Of a stretch of DNA of 64,000 nt, positions 40,430-50,217 are shown in pieces; positions within the stretch are counted from its first letter, which is position 1; the number at the start of each line of letters is the position of its first letter. A program made the translations under genes and the position numbers. The DNA lies in contig BGKB01000147.1 in NCBI GenBank assembly GCA_003116975.1, positions 62,001 to 126,000 on the forward strand, given 5' to 3'. Under the pieces are notes generated by a model. That model was not told the origin of the DNA. It saw only the letters and a program-made list of their open reading frames with translations, and made no database searches. The DNA is from Aurantiochytrium sp. KH105. Its lineage: Eukaryota > Sar > Bigyra > Thraustochytrida > Thraustochytriidae.

Positions 40430-43400
40430 ATGGTGGAGGCCGTCCACCCAGCTCCGCCTGCCCGCGGGCCCGAGGTGAACCTCGCCTGGCTGCAGCGCTA
40501 CAACAAGCGCCTCGAGACCCTCTGCCCCGCCTCGCGTCCGCACGCAGACCTTGTGCGTCTCGAGGCCGGCTGGACATGTCCGGGTCACGACGACGACCCG
40601 TCATGCTTTGACGAACCCCACGAGGCCTCTTCGACGGGGACTGCCGCTGCAGATGAGACTCGGTCGCCGGCGCAGCATCTTGCAGCGATCGCGTACGTGT
40701 GCGAAGAGGCGCAGCTTCTTGCGGAGACTGCTCAGCACCAAATCTTTCCTGCAGTTGCAGCAAGCTGCGAAGGCAGCGACGGTGACGTTTCCGACGCCGC
40801 GGTTCTTGCCCGGACACAGACCGCTGCCACGCAGGTGAGAACGTGCACAGCTTTTTGTCTGCGCTGTAGCGAGGTTGCGCTGGCGCTCTGGGACCTTCTT
40901 GCAGGCTTGGACAATCGAAGTGAACATTTCCTCGCCGCTTGGGCCATTTTGGCAAATCTCTTGGGCATTCTCGTCGCGGTCGACACGCTCGTGCAAGATA
41001 ATGAGGCCCTGCAGCGCTGGTGGACGCGTCTTCTCCCCGACGCCTGCAGAGCGGAAGGACTCATTGATCCGTGCTCCGTGCGCGGCCAGTGGTTCGAAGC
41101 CCTCTTGAAGAAGCTTACAGCGTCGCCCGCAAATGTTGCAGCGCACCACGCAGCATTGCAACGCGCGAGCAAACTCCTCGTTAAAGACTTTGACGCAGAG
41201 TGGAGAGCCGCTAGCCGCGAGGACGAAAGCTTTCCCTCTTACGAGTGCGAAAGCAAATTTGTTGGTCTCGCGGCCCTTTGTCAGTTGTGCGATCGTGCGA
41301 CTGGATCCTGCGATGCTTGGCGCCTTTTACATGACCTCAACAAGCTCATTCCCGTCGTCCCTCTTTGCGGGCGCACCATATGGAGCCTTGACGCCTTTGT
41401 CGATGACAAAGCTGGCGGCCGCGCTCGCCGAAAAGAGTACACGCAGCGGCTTGTGGCATCGCTTGCACAGCGTGTTCCTGCATACGCCGGCCAAGTTGCC
41501 GCGTGGGTTGCAAGCGTGACGGGCAAGGAAGCAAACCCAGAACGTTCGATTGTTCATGCACTTGCTCTTGCTCATCGCGTGCGCAGAGCACTTACCATGA
41601 CGCTACGGCTCCACGCAGAAGAGGAGCTTCCCATGAGTAAGCACCTCATCAGCCAGCATATTGCTGTTTGCATCGAGCTTCTCATGGTCATTCGGGACAC
41701 AGCGCGCAGCGAGCTCGGCCGGGGCGCAAAGACCGCACGAACACGAATTCTTGTCGTTTCAAGTGTCTTTACAGACGTCGAACGCCAGGTTGCCGTATGG
41801 AAGCACCGTCTTGGGAATGGCGAGTCACCGGACGCCATTGCAAAGGCTGGTCTGGCCATGCTCACTCGTGCGTCCTCGGGAGCGCATCTTGATCGCGCTC
41901 GTGTTGCTCTTGGCGCCGTGTCAAGTCTGGTCAGCGCCTCAGGCTCGGGACTTTGCAAGTGGGAGGAAGTCGTACGCCTGGAGCGCCAGCTCGAGCGACT
42001 CCGTCTTGTCACGCGCTGGCAGACGAATCTGGATCGAGCATGCACGTGCTCGATGCTCTATTGGGACGCAGACACATTGTTGCCGCTCATGCTGCGTAGT
42101 GCTTCGCCGCCGCGGGTCAAACTCTTGACCGCCGCCTTTGGCGAGGCTGCTTTGGCTCTCTTTGGGCAAAAGACAACCGACGCGGACGCTTTTCGTGACC
42201 GTCTTGTCGCTACCGTGCGCGAGTATTACGTAGATCCGCTCTGTGTGCGCGTGGACGAGGCGCTCCGTCTTCAGCAGCACGCCGTGCATATGGAACATCT
42301 CGCTGCGGCGGCGCTTGAAATCGATGAGCTGCGATCAGCCGTGCACGTGGGGCCTCTCGAGATCATGGACGCGTCCCTGCACACCAAGACATGCGTGGAG
42401 CACTATCTGCAGAGGCAATTCTACAACATGACAGTTCTGTCGCTTCACGACTGGAGGTCGTACAGAGAGATGCAAAAAGTAGCTATGGAGACGCTGGGCA
42501 TCTCTGTGGCGGACTCCACCTTGCCTCAGGGCGGTCTTGATGCTCAGGTGGATATTCTGGAGCTGATGCGTCATTGGGACACTTTTGTCTCGCAGTACAC
42601 GCATAATCTCAGTCAGCAGTTCTTTGTCGAACGGCGTTTGCGTCGCGGCGCCAAGCATTTACGCACGGTGAGCGTGCAAACGATCGCTGATTCGGTTGGT
42701 ACGCACGGGCTTGGGATTCTCAGTACATGTGTTAATTTTGCCTATCAGTTCCTCACGCGGAGCGTTTCGGAGGTTGCAAACGCTTTGCTCGAGGAGCCGG
42801 TCAAGTCATATTTGGCTCGCGAGCGTCGTTGGTTTGCCTCGCACGCCAAAAGTCGGGGCATTGATCACAAGTACCCGTTTGAGCGTGCTTTCCGTTGCAG
42901 TCGCGACTCGCGAGGGCTCGGAGATCTCCAATCGGGGCCTCTGGTATTCCATTTATGCGAACTTTTGACTCACATTGGCAACACACTTGGCTTTGTGCGC
43001 ATGGTACGCGTCGCAGGCCGACGTTGGGTTGCAGACGCCGTGCAGACGATCCCTCTGCTCGACGTTCCATCAGATGCATCGGAATACGTCAACGGCAGGA
43101 CAACTTTAAAAGAAGAAGAACAAGAACAAGAACAAGAGAAAGAAGAGTCTGCTACTACTCTGCTTTGTAAAAAGTTCGACATGGGCAAGGACTATCTGCG
43201 CGTGCTGGTCGACGTCTTCCGGCGGGCCTTGGGTAATGCCGACGACAAGTCGCACCTTGACAACTTTTTTATGCTCGTGCCGGCACTCACGGTACATTTT
43301 GTTGAATCACTAATGTCTGGCGAAGACCAGCTTTCGCGCTCGCATCAAGGTCGCGAGGCGTTCTTTACGGACGATGGCTTCGCCGTCGGTGTGGCCTACA

Positions 43401-43618
43401 TGCTGACGATTTTGGGCGAGACGGAGGAGTTTTCCGCCCTGCTATGGTTTGCTTCTCTGCAGCAGGCCTTTGCACAGGACATTCGCGACTTGCGAGGCGC
43501 CTCGTCCGTGTCAAGAGAAGACACGACGCGTGTGGAGCGTCTCGAGCGTTTCCGCCGCCATTTCCGCCTGCTCGAGTTCGCCCTCGAGTCCTCTCTCGTC
43601 TTCTTCAAGCTCTCGTAG
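40430..43618 (+). CDS. WASHC4: WASH complex subunit 4 (SWIP)
   Basis: 1062 residues from ATG 40430; the open frame extends upstream only to GTG 40226 and overlaps the WW gene region. Human WASHC4 is about 1170 residues. Matching blocks include HLRTVSVQTIADSVGTHGLG (human HLKTINIRHIANSIRTHGTG), VNFAYQFL, HKYPFERA, IGNTLGFVRMVR, NFFMLVPALTVHFVE and AFFTDDGFAVGVAYMLTIL (human AAFTDDGFAMGVAYILKLL). SWIP is a core scaffold of the WASH complex, which activates Arp2/3 on endosomes for retromer-dependent sorting. An acidic Glu/Gln run (about residues 890-910) is a species-specific insert. No introns are visible. Confidence 0.92.
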   Translation: MVEAVHPAPPARGPEVNLAWLQRYNKRLETLCPASRPHADLVRLEAGWTCPGHDDDPSCFDEPHEASSTGTAAADETRSPAQHLAAIAYVCEEAQLLAETAQHQIFPAVAASCEGSDGDVSDAAVLARTQTAATQVRTCTAFCLRCSEVALALWDLLAGLDNRSEHFLAAWAILANLLGILVAVDTLVQDNEALQRWWTRLLPDACRAEGLIDPCSVRGQWFEALLKKLTASPANVAAHHAALQRASKLLVKDFDAEWRAASREDESFPSYECESKFVGLAALCQLCDRATGSCDAWRLLHDLNKLIPVVPLCGRTIWSLDAFVDDKAGGRARRKEYTQRLVASLAQRVPAYAGQVAAWVASVTGKEANPERSIVHALALAHRVRRALTMTLRLHAEEELPMSKHLISQHIAVCIELLMVIRDTARSELGRGAKTARTRILVVSSVFTDVERQVAVWKHRLGNGESPDAIAKAGLAMLTRASSGAHLDRARVALGAVSSLVSASGSGLCKWEEVVRLERQLERLRLVTRWQTNLDRACTCSMLYWDADTLLPLMLRSASPPRVKLLTAAFGEAALALFGQKTTDADAFRDRLVATVREYYVDPLCVRVDEALRLQQHAVHMEHLAAAALEIDELRSAVHVGPLEIMDASLHTKTCVEHYLQRQFYNMTVLSLHDWRSYREMQKVAMETLGISVADSTLPQGGLDAQVDILELMRHWDTFVSQYTHNLSQQFFVERRLRRGAKHLRTVSVQTIADSVGTHGLGILSTCVNFAYQFLTRSVSEVANALLEEPVKSYLARERRWFASHAKSRGIDHKYPFERAFRCSRDSRGLGDLQSGPLVFHLCELLTHIGNTLGFVRMVRVAGRRWVADAVQTIPLLDVPSDASEYVNGRTTLKEEEQEQEQEKEESATTLLCKKFDMGKDYLRVLVDVFRRALGNADDKSHLDNFFMLVPALTVHFVESLMSGEDQLSRSHQGREAFFTDDGFAVGVAYMLTILGETEEFSALLWFASLQQAFAQDIRDLRGASSVSREDTTRVERLERFRRHFRLLEFALESSLVFFKLS

Positions 43619-44208
43619 ATTGACCCAACTCAGCAAATTTCCGCCATCGAGAGTCCTTGCTTCACGCCTGAGAATCCACCTCTATACCTCCCAGTACACC
43701 TGCCAGGTTTCTCGAAGGCCATGTCGCCACCCGTGCCTGACTTCATCAGCATCGCGCATTCCACAAACTCAGGCGTGGTGGTAGGGGTTAGTAGTAGCAG
43801 GAGTTAGGACCCGCCGGTCGATGCCTGAGAATTTGGCTCGCGGGAAGACTTGCCGAGCGGCACAGTCGCGGAAGCGTGCGCCACGCTGGCGAGCGCGGCG
43901 CAGGGCTGCTCGCAGGCTGCTCGCAGGCTGCTCGCAAGCCGCCTCGAGAGGCTCGAAGCTAGCCCGCGCGAGGCGCCTGCCGGAGGTCTCAGGCTGCGCA
44001 GGTCGCGCAACGCCGCAAGAAGGAAGAGAGCGAGGACCCAGACGGACCCCGCTTCTGGGCCCGCTTCGAGACGCAAGCGGACGGGCCGTGGGGGTGGGCG
44101 CGAGCAGAATCGAAACGAAACGAGACGCGAGGCGAAATTGAGTAGAGGAGGGCGGGGCGAGCGAAGAAATCAGCAAGAGAAAAGCTGGCGCGAGTGGCAG
44201 CAGCGACC
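43619..44208. other. intergenic before GNAT pair
   Basis: Holds a short imperfect repeat of GCTCGCAGGCT around 43908-43940 and GC-rich 5' flank. No gene seen. Confidence 0.5.
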
Positions 44209-45180
44209 ATGGCGACTGCGATGCAGGACGAGGCGAGAAAGGTGACGCTTGAAGACCGCGCGATTGTAGCGGAAATTACCAAGGAGCTCTTTGGCGGCAA
44301 AGATTATGTCAACAGCCGACTCGATGACTGGGTCGCCGAAGGCACATTTTACGGCGTCGAAGCGTGCCCTGGAGGACCCCTTGTCGCCGTTGCGAATGTC
44401 CGCAAGACCTCGTCCGGGGGCTACGTCGAAGGCGTGCGATCTGATCCGCGCTATCAGCGTCGTGGGTTTGGAAAAAAGCTCCTTCAGTCCTTGATTAGCA
44501 AGGTGCCAGCTGGGGAGGAGCTCATGTACCAGACTTTTGACGCCAACACAGCATCTCTGGCGCTCGCCCGTCGTAGCGGCTTTGAGCCTGCGTACTCGTA
44601 TCGTTATGCATCGGTGACCTCGGATGCCTTTTCATCGGAGCCCTTTCTAAGCGCATTTCCCGGTAAAGACGTTGCAGGCTACTGCCGCCTGATCGAAGAC
44701 GCATGTCAACGTGCCGACGCCCCAGCTTTGCAAACTTTGACTGAGGAAACAAGCGGCGAGAAGGTTGTCCAGGCCTTGCGCGAGATCAAGCCAAACCAGC
44801 GCGTCTTGGCCTTTCAGCAGTTTGGGTACTGGGATACCGATGACTTTGCGCCTGTGTTCGATGCTGGCAATTTTGTGGCGCAAATCTCCCCGTCCATGGT
44901 GAGCACGGGTCGTATTGAGGCCAACAACAACCCTCTTGGCAACCTTGCCACGTTTACCTTACAATTCGGCACCACCGAAAGGGCGCCAACGTTAAGTGAG
45001 TTGTGGTCGCACATTGCGCACTGGACGCGTCTCGGTGCCGCAAACGAGTGCACAGCGCTATGTATGCATGTAGTTGAGCCTCCCGCATTCTTCGATGAGG
45101 CCCTCAATGAGATCATGGGTCGCAAACGAGAAATTTTGGGACTCCGCTTTGCGCCACCCCCGCCCGAGGGATCCTCGTGA
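44209..45180 (+). CDS. GNAT-family N-acetyltransferase, tandem copy 1
   Basis: 323 residues from ATG 44209; a GTG 15 bases upstream is not used. The N-terminal half is a GNAT domain: the acetyl-CoA loop reads YQRRGFGKKLL, fitting R/Q-x-x-G-x-G/A, preceded by GGYVEGVRSDP and followed by a TASLALARRSGFE helix. The C-terminal half (about 150-323) has no recognised name but is conserved in the neighbour copy, including a shared SPSMVS/SPAMVS segment and a conserved MGxKREI/MGPKREL segment near the end. The layout recalls NAT16/histidine N-acetyltransferase, but the substrate cannot be assigned. No targeting signal. Confidence 0.75.
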   Translation: MATAMQDEARKVTLEDRAIVAEITKELFGGKDYVNSRLDDWVAEGTFYGVEACPGGPLVAVANVRKTSSGGYVEGVRSDPRYQRRGFGKKLLQSLISKVPAGEELMYQTFDANTASLALARRSGFEPAYSYRYASVTSDAFSSEPFLSAFPGKDVAGYCRLIEDACQRADAPALQTLTEETSGEKVVQALREIKPNQRVLAFQQFGYWDTDDFAPVFDAGNFVAQISPSMVSTGRIEANNNPLGNLATFTLQFGTTERAPTLSELWSHIAHWTRLGAANECTALCMHVVEPPAFFDEALNEIMGRKREILGLRFAPPPPEGSS

Positions 45181-45361
45181 ATAACTTTTCTTTCTACCAT
45201 CACCAAGGCCTTTTTGGTTTGTAATGAATGAACTCAACGTGCACCAACTTTACCATTCGTCAATGTGCTACTTGGCCTAGGTCTAGCTAGGCCTGCCACT
45301 GCTTCTTGCTCGCATGCTCCTTTGCTCTCATCCGCGATCACTTTCACAACGCAGAACCAAT

Positions 45362-46435
45362 ATGACAGAGACGCGGGCAGAGACGCGGGCAGAGACGCAG
45401 GGCGAGATGGAGACAGATGCGCGGGCAGAGGCGCAGGTAGAGGCGCAGGTAGAGGCACCGGCAGAGGCGCAGCCCAAAAACGGGAGTGAACCTGCCGCAA
45501 GAGGTGCTCCTTGTGTGCGGAAGGTCGCAATCGCAGACAAGACCAAAGTTGCAGATATCGTACGCGAGCTCTTTGGCGAAAACGATTATGTCCACGGAGA
45601 ATTCGACACCTGGGTCTCGAAGGGCACCTTTTACGGGGTCGAGGAGTACCCTGGAGGACCGCTCGTTGCGTTTGCCAATGTACGCAAAAGTTCTTATGGT
45701 GGCTATGTAGAAGGCGTGCGAGCGGATCCCCGCTATCAGAAACGCGGTTTTGGAGCAGCGCTACTCGAACACATTGTCAAGAAAGTCGATGCCAAGGAAC
45801 TTCGTTACCAAACCTTTACCTCCAACATCCCCTCGATCCGGCTTGCTCTACGATGCGGCTTTTCGGAGATTGCTCGCTTCCGCTACTCGATGATTTCTCC
45901 TCCGCGCTTCGACTCTGAGCCGTACATGAGCGGATTCCCGGGCCTCGACGTCGCAGGATACCTTCTTCGCATGGAGGAGATCTTTGGTGCAGTTGGAACT
46001 GAGCTTTCAGAGGAGCGTCATCCCGAGGCGGTTCTTCAGGCACTGCGTGACATTCGATCTGAGCGGACCTTTCTCTTTCAGCATTACCACCTTTACGATC
46101 CGGTCGCGGTTCCTCCTTTGTTCGAGGAGCAAGAATATGTCGCAATGGTGTCTCCTGCCATGGTGAGTGTTGGCAAGGTTATCGAAAGCGCTAAACCGCT
46201 TGGGCGTCTATTGGTCTTTACCCTTTACTTTGGTACACTCTTTGAGCCAGTCCGCGACGAAATGTGGGCGCATGCTGCGCACTGGGCCCGCCTCGGTGTG
46301 CAGCAGGAGTGCGAGGCTATCAACATTCATGCAACACCTGCGCCGACCAACCTCGAGACTGACGTTGACGAGCTTATGGGTCCAAAACGCGAGCTCATTC
46401 ATTATAGCACTCTCGCTCCGGCAAGTCCCGCTTGA
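45362..46435 (+). CDS. GNAT-family N-acetyltransferase, tandem copy 2
   Basis: 357 residues from ATG 45362; an upstream in-frame ATG at 45314 would add 16 residues. It is the paralogue of the gene ending 182 bp upstream and follows it domain for domain: ELFGENDYVHGEFDTW, GGYVEGVRADPRYQKRGFG, then the unnamed C-terminal half. It differs by an extra N-terminal run of Glu/Thr/Ala/Arg repeats (ETRAETRAETQ, later EAQVEAQVEAP) encoded by a degenerate GAGACGCGGGCA-type repeat. A recent tandem duplication followed by repeat expansion explains the pair. Confidence 0.75.
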   Translation: MTETRAETRAETQGEMETDARAEAQVEAQVEAPAEAQPKNGSEPAARGAPCVRKVAIADKTKVADIVRELFGENDYVHGEFDTWVSKGTFYGVEEYPGGPLVAFANVRKSSYGGYVEGVRADPRYQKRGFGAALLEHIVKKVDAKELRYQTFTSNIPSIRLALRCGFSEIARFRYSMISPPRFDSEPYMSGFPGLDVAGYLLRMEEIFGAVGTELSEERHPEAVLQALRDIRSERTFLFQHYHLYDPVAVPPLFEEQEYVAMVSPAMVSVGKVIESAKPLGRLLVFTLYFGTLFEPVRDEMWAHAAHWARLGVQQECEAINIHATPAPTNLETDVDELMGPKRELIHYSTLAPASPA

Positions 46436-46961
46436 CAGAACAAAAGTATATTTTACTAGAAAGAACTGGGTTCGCACAGCTTGATCTTGCCAGCCAGACT
46501 ACATGTAATCTTGTATGTCGAGTCGGCTGGCGACATCAATATTTGATAGGACCTGGTTAATGCGGTGTGTTCATTGATGCCATCGGAACCAATCCCTACT
46601 TGGCGCTCTTGCTCTTGCAGCTGTTGCATTTGCGGCTGTGAAAGCTGTTGCCTTTGCAGCTGTTGATTCTTGCATCGATTGCCTTGCTAATGACAAAGGC
46701 TTGTATTGTCAGGTTTTAGGCACGCGTTGCGCGTGCGTGATGACGATGTGAGGGTGTGGCAGAACTCGTATCGTATAAGCGCGTACCGGTCGCGCCCCCT
46801 TGGGGAAGGAGGGCGCCAAGCGGCGCGGAGCAGAGAAGAGCAGAGCAACAAGCAACAGCGCGAGACGAGGAGGCGTGCGCTCCCTTGCGCCAACGCGCCG
46901 ACCCGCAGGGCGTGGGAAGGCAGCCAACGACATCGCAGATCGGCGCCCAACCGGCGCAAAC
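46436..46961. other. intergenic before RAB21
   Basis: Contains a degenerate GCAGCTGTTG-type repeat (about 46610-46680) and the 5' flank of RAB21. No gene seen. Confidence 0.5.
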
Positions 46962-47687
46962 ATGAGTCTGGAAAACGCGCGGCCGGGGCACGCGCGCGGG
47001 GGAAGCTCGCGGCGGCGCAAGTACAAGTTCGTGCTGCTGGGCGAAGGCCGAGTGGGTAAAACTTCGATTCTACTTCGCTTCTGCAGAAATGAATTCGACG
47101 GGCGGCAACCACCAACACTGAATGCCTCGTACATGGATCGACGCGTGACAATCGATGGCAAGCCTGTGCAGCTCTCCATTTGGGACACCGCGGGCCAGGA
47201 ACGCTTTCACGCGCTGGGGCCTATTTACTACCGTGATGCCGACGCTGCCTTGCTCGTGTATGACATTACCGACATTGAGTCCTTTGCCAAGGTCAAGACG
47301 TGGGTTCGGGAACTGCGCAAAGTGGTGGGCGACGGCATTGCCATCGCTATTGCGGGGAACAAGCTCGATCTCGCGCGCAATCGCAGTGTTGACGAGCAAG
47401 AGGCTGCACAGTACGCCGCCGCCGTAGGCGCCGAGCACTTTCAAGTCTCTGCCAAGCTCAACAAGGGTCTCGAAGAGTGTTTTGTAGAATTGACCCGAAA
47501 AATGTTGGCACAATCGACATCGCCCGTCAACGAGAGCCACGTCGAAGGCTCTCTTGCACCAGGCTCTGCTCTGAGTCGACCTGATTCTGCGGCAGCTGGA
47601 CGCGGTAAAATTGTTCTCGTTGCAGATGACGACGAAGATAATAACGGTTCAGATCCAACACCATCGGCAGCTTCTTCATGCTGCTGA
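46962..47687 (+). CDS. RAB21: Rab GTPase, RAB21 type
   Basis: 241 residues from ATG 46962; the open frame upstream starts at a non-ATG codon. All G motifs are intact: LLGEGRVGKTS (P-loop), the switch-I Thr in PPTLNASY, WDTAGQERFHALGPIYYRD (switch II), NKLDL and SAK. GEGRVGKTS, the TLNAS switch region and FHALGPIYYRD are characteristic of RAB21. The C-terminus SSCC is a di-cysteine geranylgeranylation site. RAB21 acts on early endosomes in integrin and cargo sorting. A long acidic/Ser tail (about 195-241) separates the GTPase from the lipid anchor. Confidence 0.92.
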   Translation: MSLENARPGHARGGSSRRRKYKFVLLGEGRVGKTSILLRFCRNEFDGRQPPTLNASYMDRRVTIDGKPVQLSIWDTAGQERFHALGPIYYRDADAALLVYDITDIESFAKVKTWVRELRKVVGDGIAIAIAGNKLDLARNRSVDEQEAAQYAAAVGAEHFQVSAKLNKGLEECFVELTRKMLAQSTSPVNESHVEGSLAPGSALSRPDSAAAGRGKIVLVADDDEDNNGSDPTPSAASSCC

Positions 47688-47908
47688 TTGACTGTGACAC
47701 AACATTTTCATTCTCAAATTTCACAAGACCGAAAAGCCGAAAGCTCGAAGAGTCAATGCCGTGAGCATAATGAGGTCAAAGCCATGGCATCGCGGTGTTT
47801 TGACAGCAAGACAGTCAAATCCAACCTTTCAACATTCTCGCCAGCTGCAAACAGGCGAAAAAATTATCATACAAACCACGTACTATCATAACATGTCAAA
47901 AGCTTTGC

Positions 47909-48775
47909 TCAAATCACAGTGGCCACCACAAGAGCCTGTGGGACGGTTGCGCTTCGAATGCCCCTCACGACCTGTGCGCACGGTGCTTCTGCACGCGCCA
48001 CTGTGGCTCGACCTCTTGATCTTGCAGAGGCGCTTGCTTGTGCCAAGGGTAAGATTCGTTTCCGAAAGATGACTACCACGCAATAATGTTGTGAGGAATA
48101 ACGCTGCACATGGATGCGCGCTTCGGGCAAGAGGTAGCGAAGTCGCCGTTGCGTAAGCACTGCTAGCGTGCTCTTGACCAGTGTTTTCTTTTGGCGAATG
48201 CCATCGGCAAGGGCCACAAGATTGGCCAGCACCGAATTCCACTTTTGCATACTCATGTATTGCGCGAGAACTTCGCCAGCGTTGTCCCATTTCAGGTGCT
48301 GAGGTGTGTAGACGCTGCCTGCCTTGCACTCAAAGGTGCAACTAACTCCGCTGTGAGACGTCGAAAGGCGTGCTCGACTAAACTTTCGATGTTTGATGAG
48401 GGAGCTCGAAATTGTGCCAATGATCTCATCGCTCCGTGTAGGTACGCCATCGCGGTACCACGATATTTTAAGGACTCCGTTTGCGCGCCACGTCGCTGCA
48501 AAGCCGCATTCTCGAAATTCCCGGCAAAGCTCGTGCGCAACGTTTGTCTCTTCATCTTCTACTTTTGCTCCATGGGCGATGTCCTCTGCGAGATCGTACA
48601 GGCGTTCCAAGACTTTATCCCACGCTTCCATGACACTGGGGCCGACAAGCTTTTCCACTCGCGAGCAGAGTCGAAGCTCTTTACGGCATACGAAGTTGGT
48701 CTTCTCTTGCACCAACTTTGACCAATCAACATGGACAATGACCTCGTCCTCTGTCGTTGCTCGAATGTGCATCAT
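47909..48775 (-). CDS. hypothetical protein
   Basis: 288 residues from ATG 48775 (a second ATG follows directly); the frame upstream begins at GTG. The sequence is a mix of charged helices and short beta-like stretches (EEVIVHVDW-type start, VLKISWYRDGV, HYCVVVIF), with scattered Cys and no signal peptide or membrane span. I do not recognise the family. It converges with RAB21, 221 bp between the stops. The last 45 residues are Ala/Arg-rich and may be a weakly constrained tail. Confidence 0.45.
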   Translation of the reverse strand: MMHIRATTEDEVIVHVDWSKLVQEKTNFVCRKELRLCSRVEKLVGPSVMEAWDKVLERLYDLAEDIAHGAKVEDEETNVAHELCREFRECGFAATWRANGVLKISWYRDGVPTRSDEIIGTISSSLIKHRKFSRARLSTSHSGVSCTFECKAGSVYTPQHLKWDNAGEVLAQYMSMQKWNSVLANLVALADGIRQKKTLVKSTLAVLTQRRLRYLLPEARIHVQRYSSQHYCVVVIFRKRILPLAQASASARSRGRATVARAEAPCAQVVRGIRSATVPQALVVATVI

Positions 48776-49413
48776 CTTCCTCTTCGTCTCTTCCTCGTTG
48801 GGACAATATGCTCCTGGAATTCTTGCTTTGCTGGTAGCGTTCCCGCGCCTCCCCTCCCCTCCGGACTCTTTCAGCCGAGGCGGCCAGCAGCGACGACCAG
48901 TCCAAGCCGTCACGTCGGTCTCTGAACTGAACTTTTGCAGGGCCGCGCCAACTCACTCGCTAGCTCGCCGCAATTCCCGCTTTTGCGTTTTGCCATCGTC
49001 GTCGACGTTATTGTCGTTCAGAAAGCATCTCCTGCTGCTTTTCTCGCGAAGGTTTGTTGACCGGTAGCGGCGGGCGCATAAAGCGTCTCTATCGATCGTT
49101 CGATCGATCGATCGATCGATCGATCGAAACTTGGGAGAATCGCGTCGTCCCCCCCTCGAAGCTTTCGGCTTGCTCTTCCCAGCCAGAGCGGCGAGGCATG
49201 TTCAGTCTCTTGTCCTTTTTTGCGTCGTCCATGGCGGGGGCCGCGCCCCAGCATCGCCACGTTGCCCGTCTCCCTTCTGCGTGCACAGCGCGCAGCGCCC
49301 TCCCCCTCCTCGCGGAGACCACGTCCCGTCCCAAGTTGCAGAACGGTCCCAAGCAAATGAAGAGTTGGACGCGGAAGAACGACGTGTGTGCGCGAACGAG
49401 ACTCAATTTTTCA
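48776..49413. other. intergenic with (ATCG)n repeat
   Basis: Contains a near-perfect ATCG run at 49091-49127. Short frames on both strands exist, one starting MFSLLSFFASSMAG on the plus strand and one with MDDAKKDKRLN on the minus strand. I cannot decide whether either is an exon. A plus-strand GTAAGTAAG at 49491 and minus-strand GTAGGT/GTGAGT near 49451/49421 are donor-like. Confidence 0.4.
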
Positions 49414-50028
49414 TCAACTCACCCCTTTTCGCACCGGCCGCTGATACCTACCTGCCTTCTTGAGGTCAAGCAGACTAGAGGCGGCCTGGCGTAAGTAAGC
49501 CGCCGCAATCTGCGCCAAGCGAGGCCGTCTTGGCGGGCCCGCCGGTTTCTCTTTCTGTCTCAGTTCTCTGCGTGGCGGCATCGGCCACGAAGGTTCTGAC
49601 GAGTATACAACGAGTTGATCGATCGGGATCGCGCAATAGCGCAACGAAGGCGGCGGCAAGAAGGCCCGGATGTGAGAATGCAGCCGGCGCAGAGAGTTAA
49701 AATTGTCCAAGAAGCGCCCCGCACATCGGCCCTCCATGGAGACTGTTGTTAGCCACGGGCTGAGCGATGGTGCTTTGGGGACAGTGCACGGAAACAGAAT
49801 ACAGAAGAAGAGGTAGAGAAGAAAAGCAGCCTTGCGGTGAGTCAGATCCTTGCGGCGCCCTCTAAGTTGCGAGCGATCGAAGACGCGGTCAAAGTCGTCG
49901 TAGTCCTTGAGAATGCCCCGACTCGAGGCGTCCATCGTGGCCGATGATGCGATGGCGCTGGTGGCATCCGTGACAAAGTTTCGCAGCCGCACGGCGCGGA
50001 GCGCTACGCCGACCGCATGCACAGCCAT
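49414..50028 (-). CDS. hypothetical protein, possibly spliced
   Basis: 204 residues from the first in-frame ATG (50028); the frame extends to a TTG at 50094. Codon use is that of the other genes (strong third-position G/C), which supports coding. It has a basic N-terminal helix, one hydrophobic segment (AFLLYLFFCILFPCTVP) and a Pro/Arg-rich C-terminal part. No family is recognised. A GTAGGT donor at 49451 and a GTGAGT donor near the stop mean the 3' end may be spliced away to another exon. Treat both ends as provisional. Confidence 0.35.
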   Translation of the reverse strand: MAVHAVGVALRAVRLRNFVTDATSAIASSATMDASSRGILKDYDDFDRVFDRSQLRGRRKDLTHRKAAFLLYLFFCILFPCTVPKAPSLSPWLTTVSMEGRCAGRFLDNFNSLRRLHSHIRAFLPPPSLRYCAIPIDQLVVYSSEPSWPMPPRRELRQKEKPAGPPRRPRLAQIAAAYLRQAASSLLDLKKAGRYQRPVRKGVS

Positions 50029-50217
50029 GAGCGCCGCCACAGCCTTCAATTGGACGTCCTCGCTTAGGGCACTCGCATCGGGAGCGCAGCTCAAGACAGA
50101 CGTTCATAATACAATCGCTCGTGACTTGTTACTATCCTGAAAGGTTCGCTTTGCGTTGCTACCGAAAGGGAAAAAATGGTATTTACCAAGAAAGTCGAAG
50201 AAAGTAGTTACGATAGC

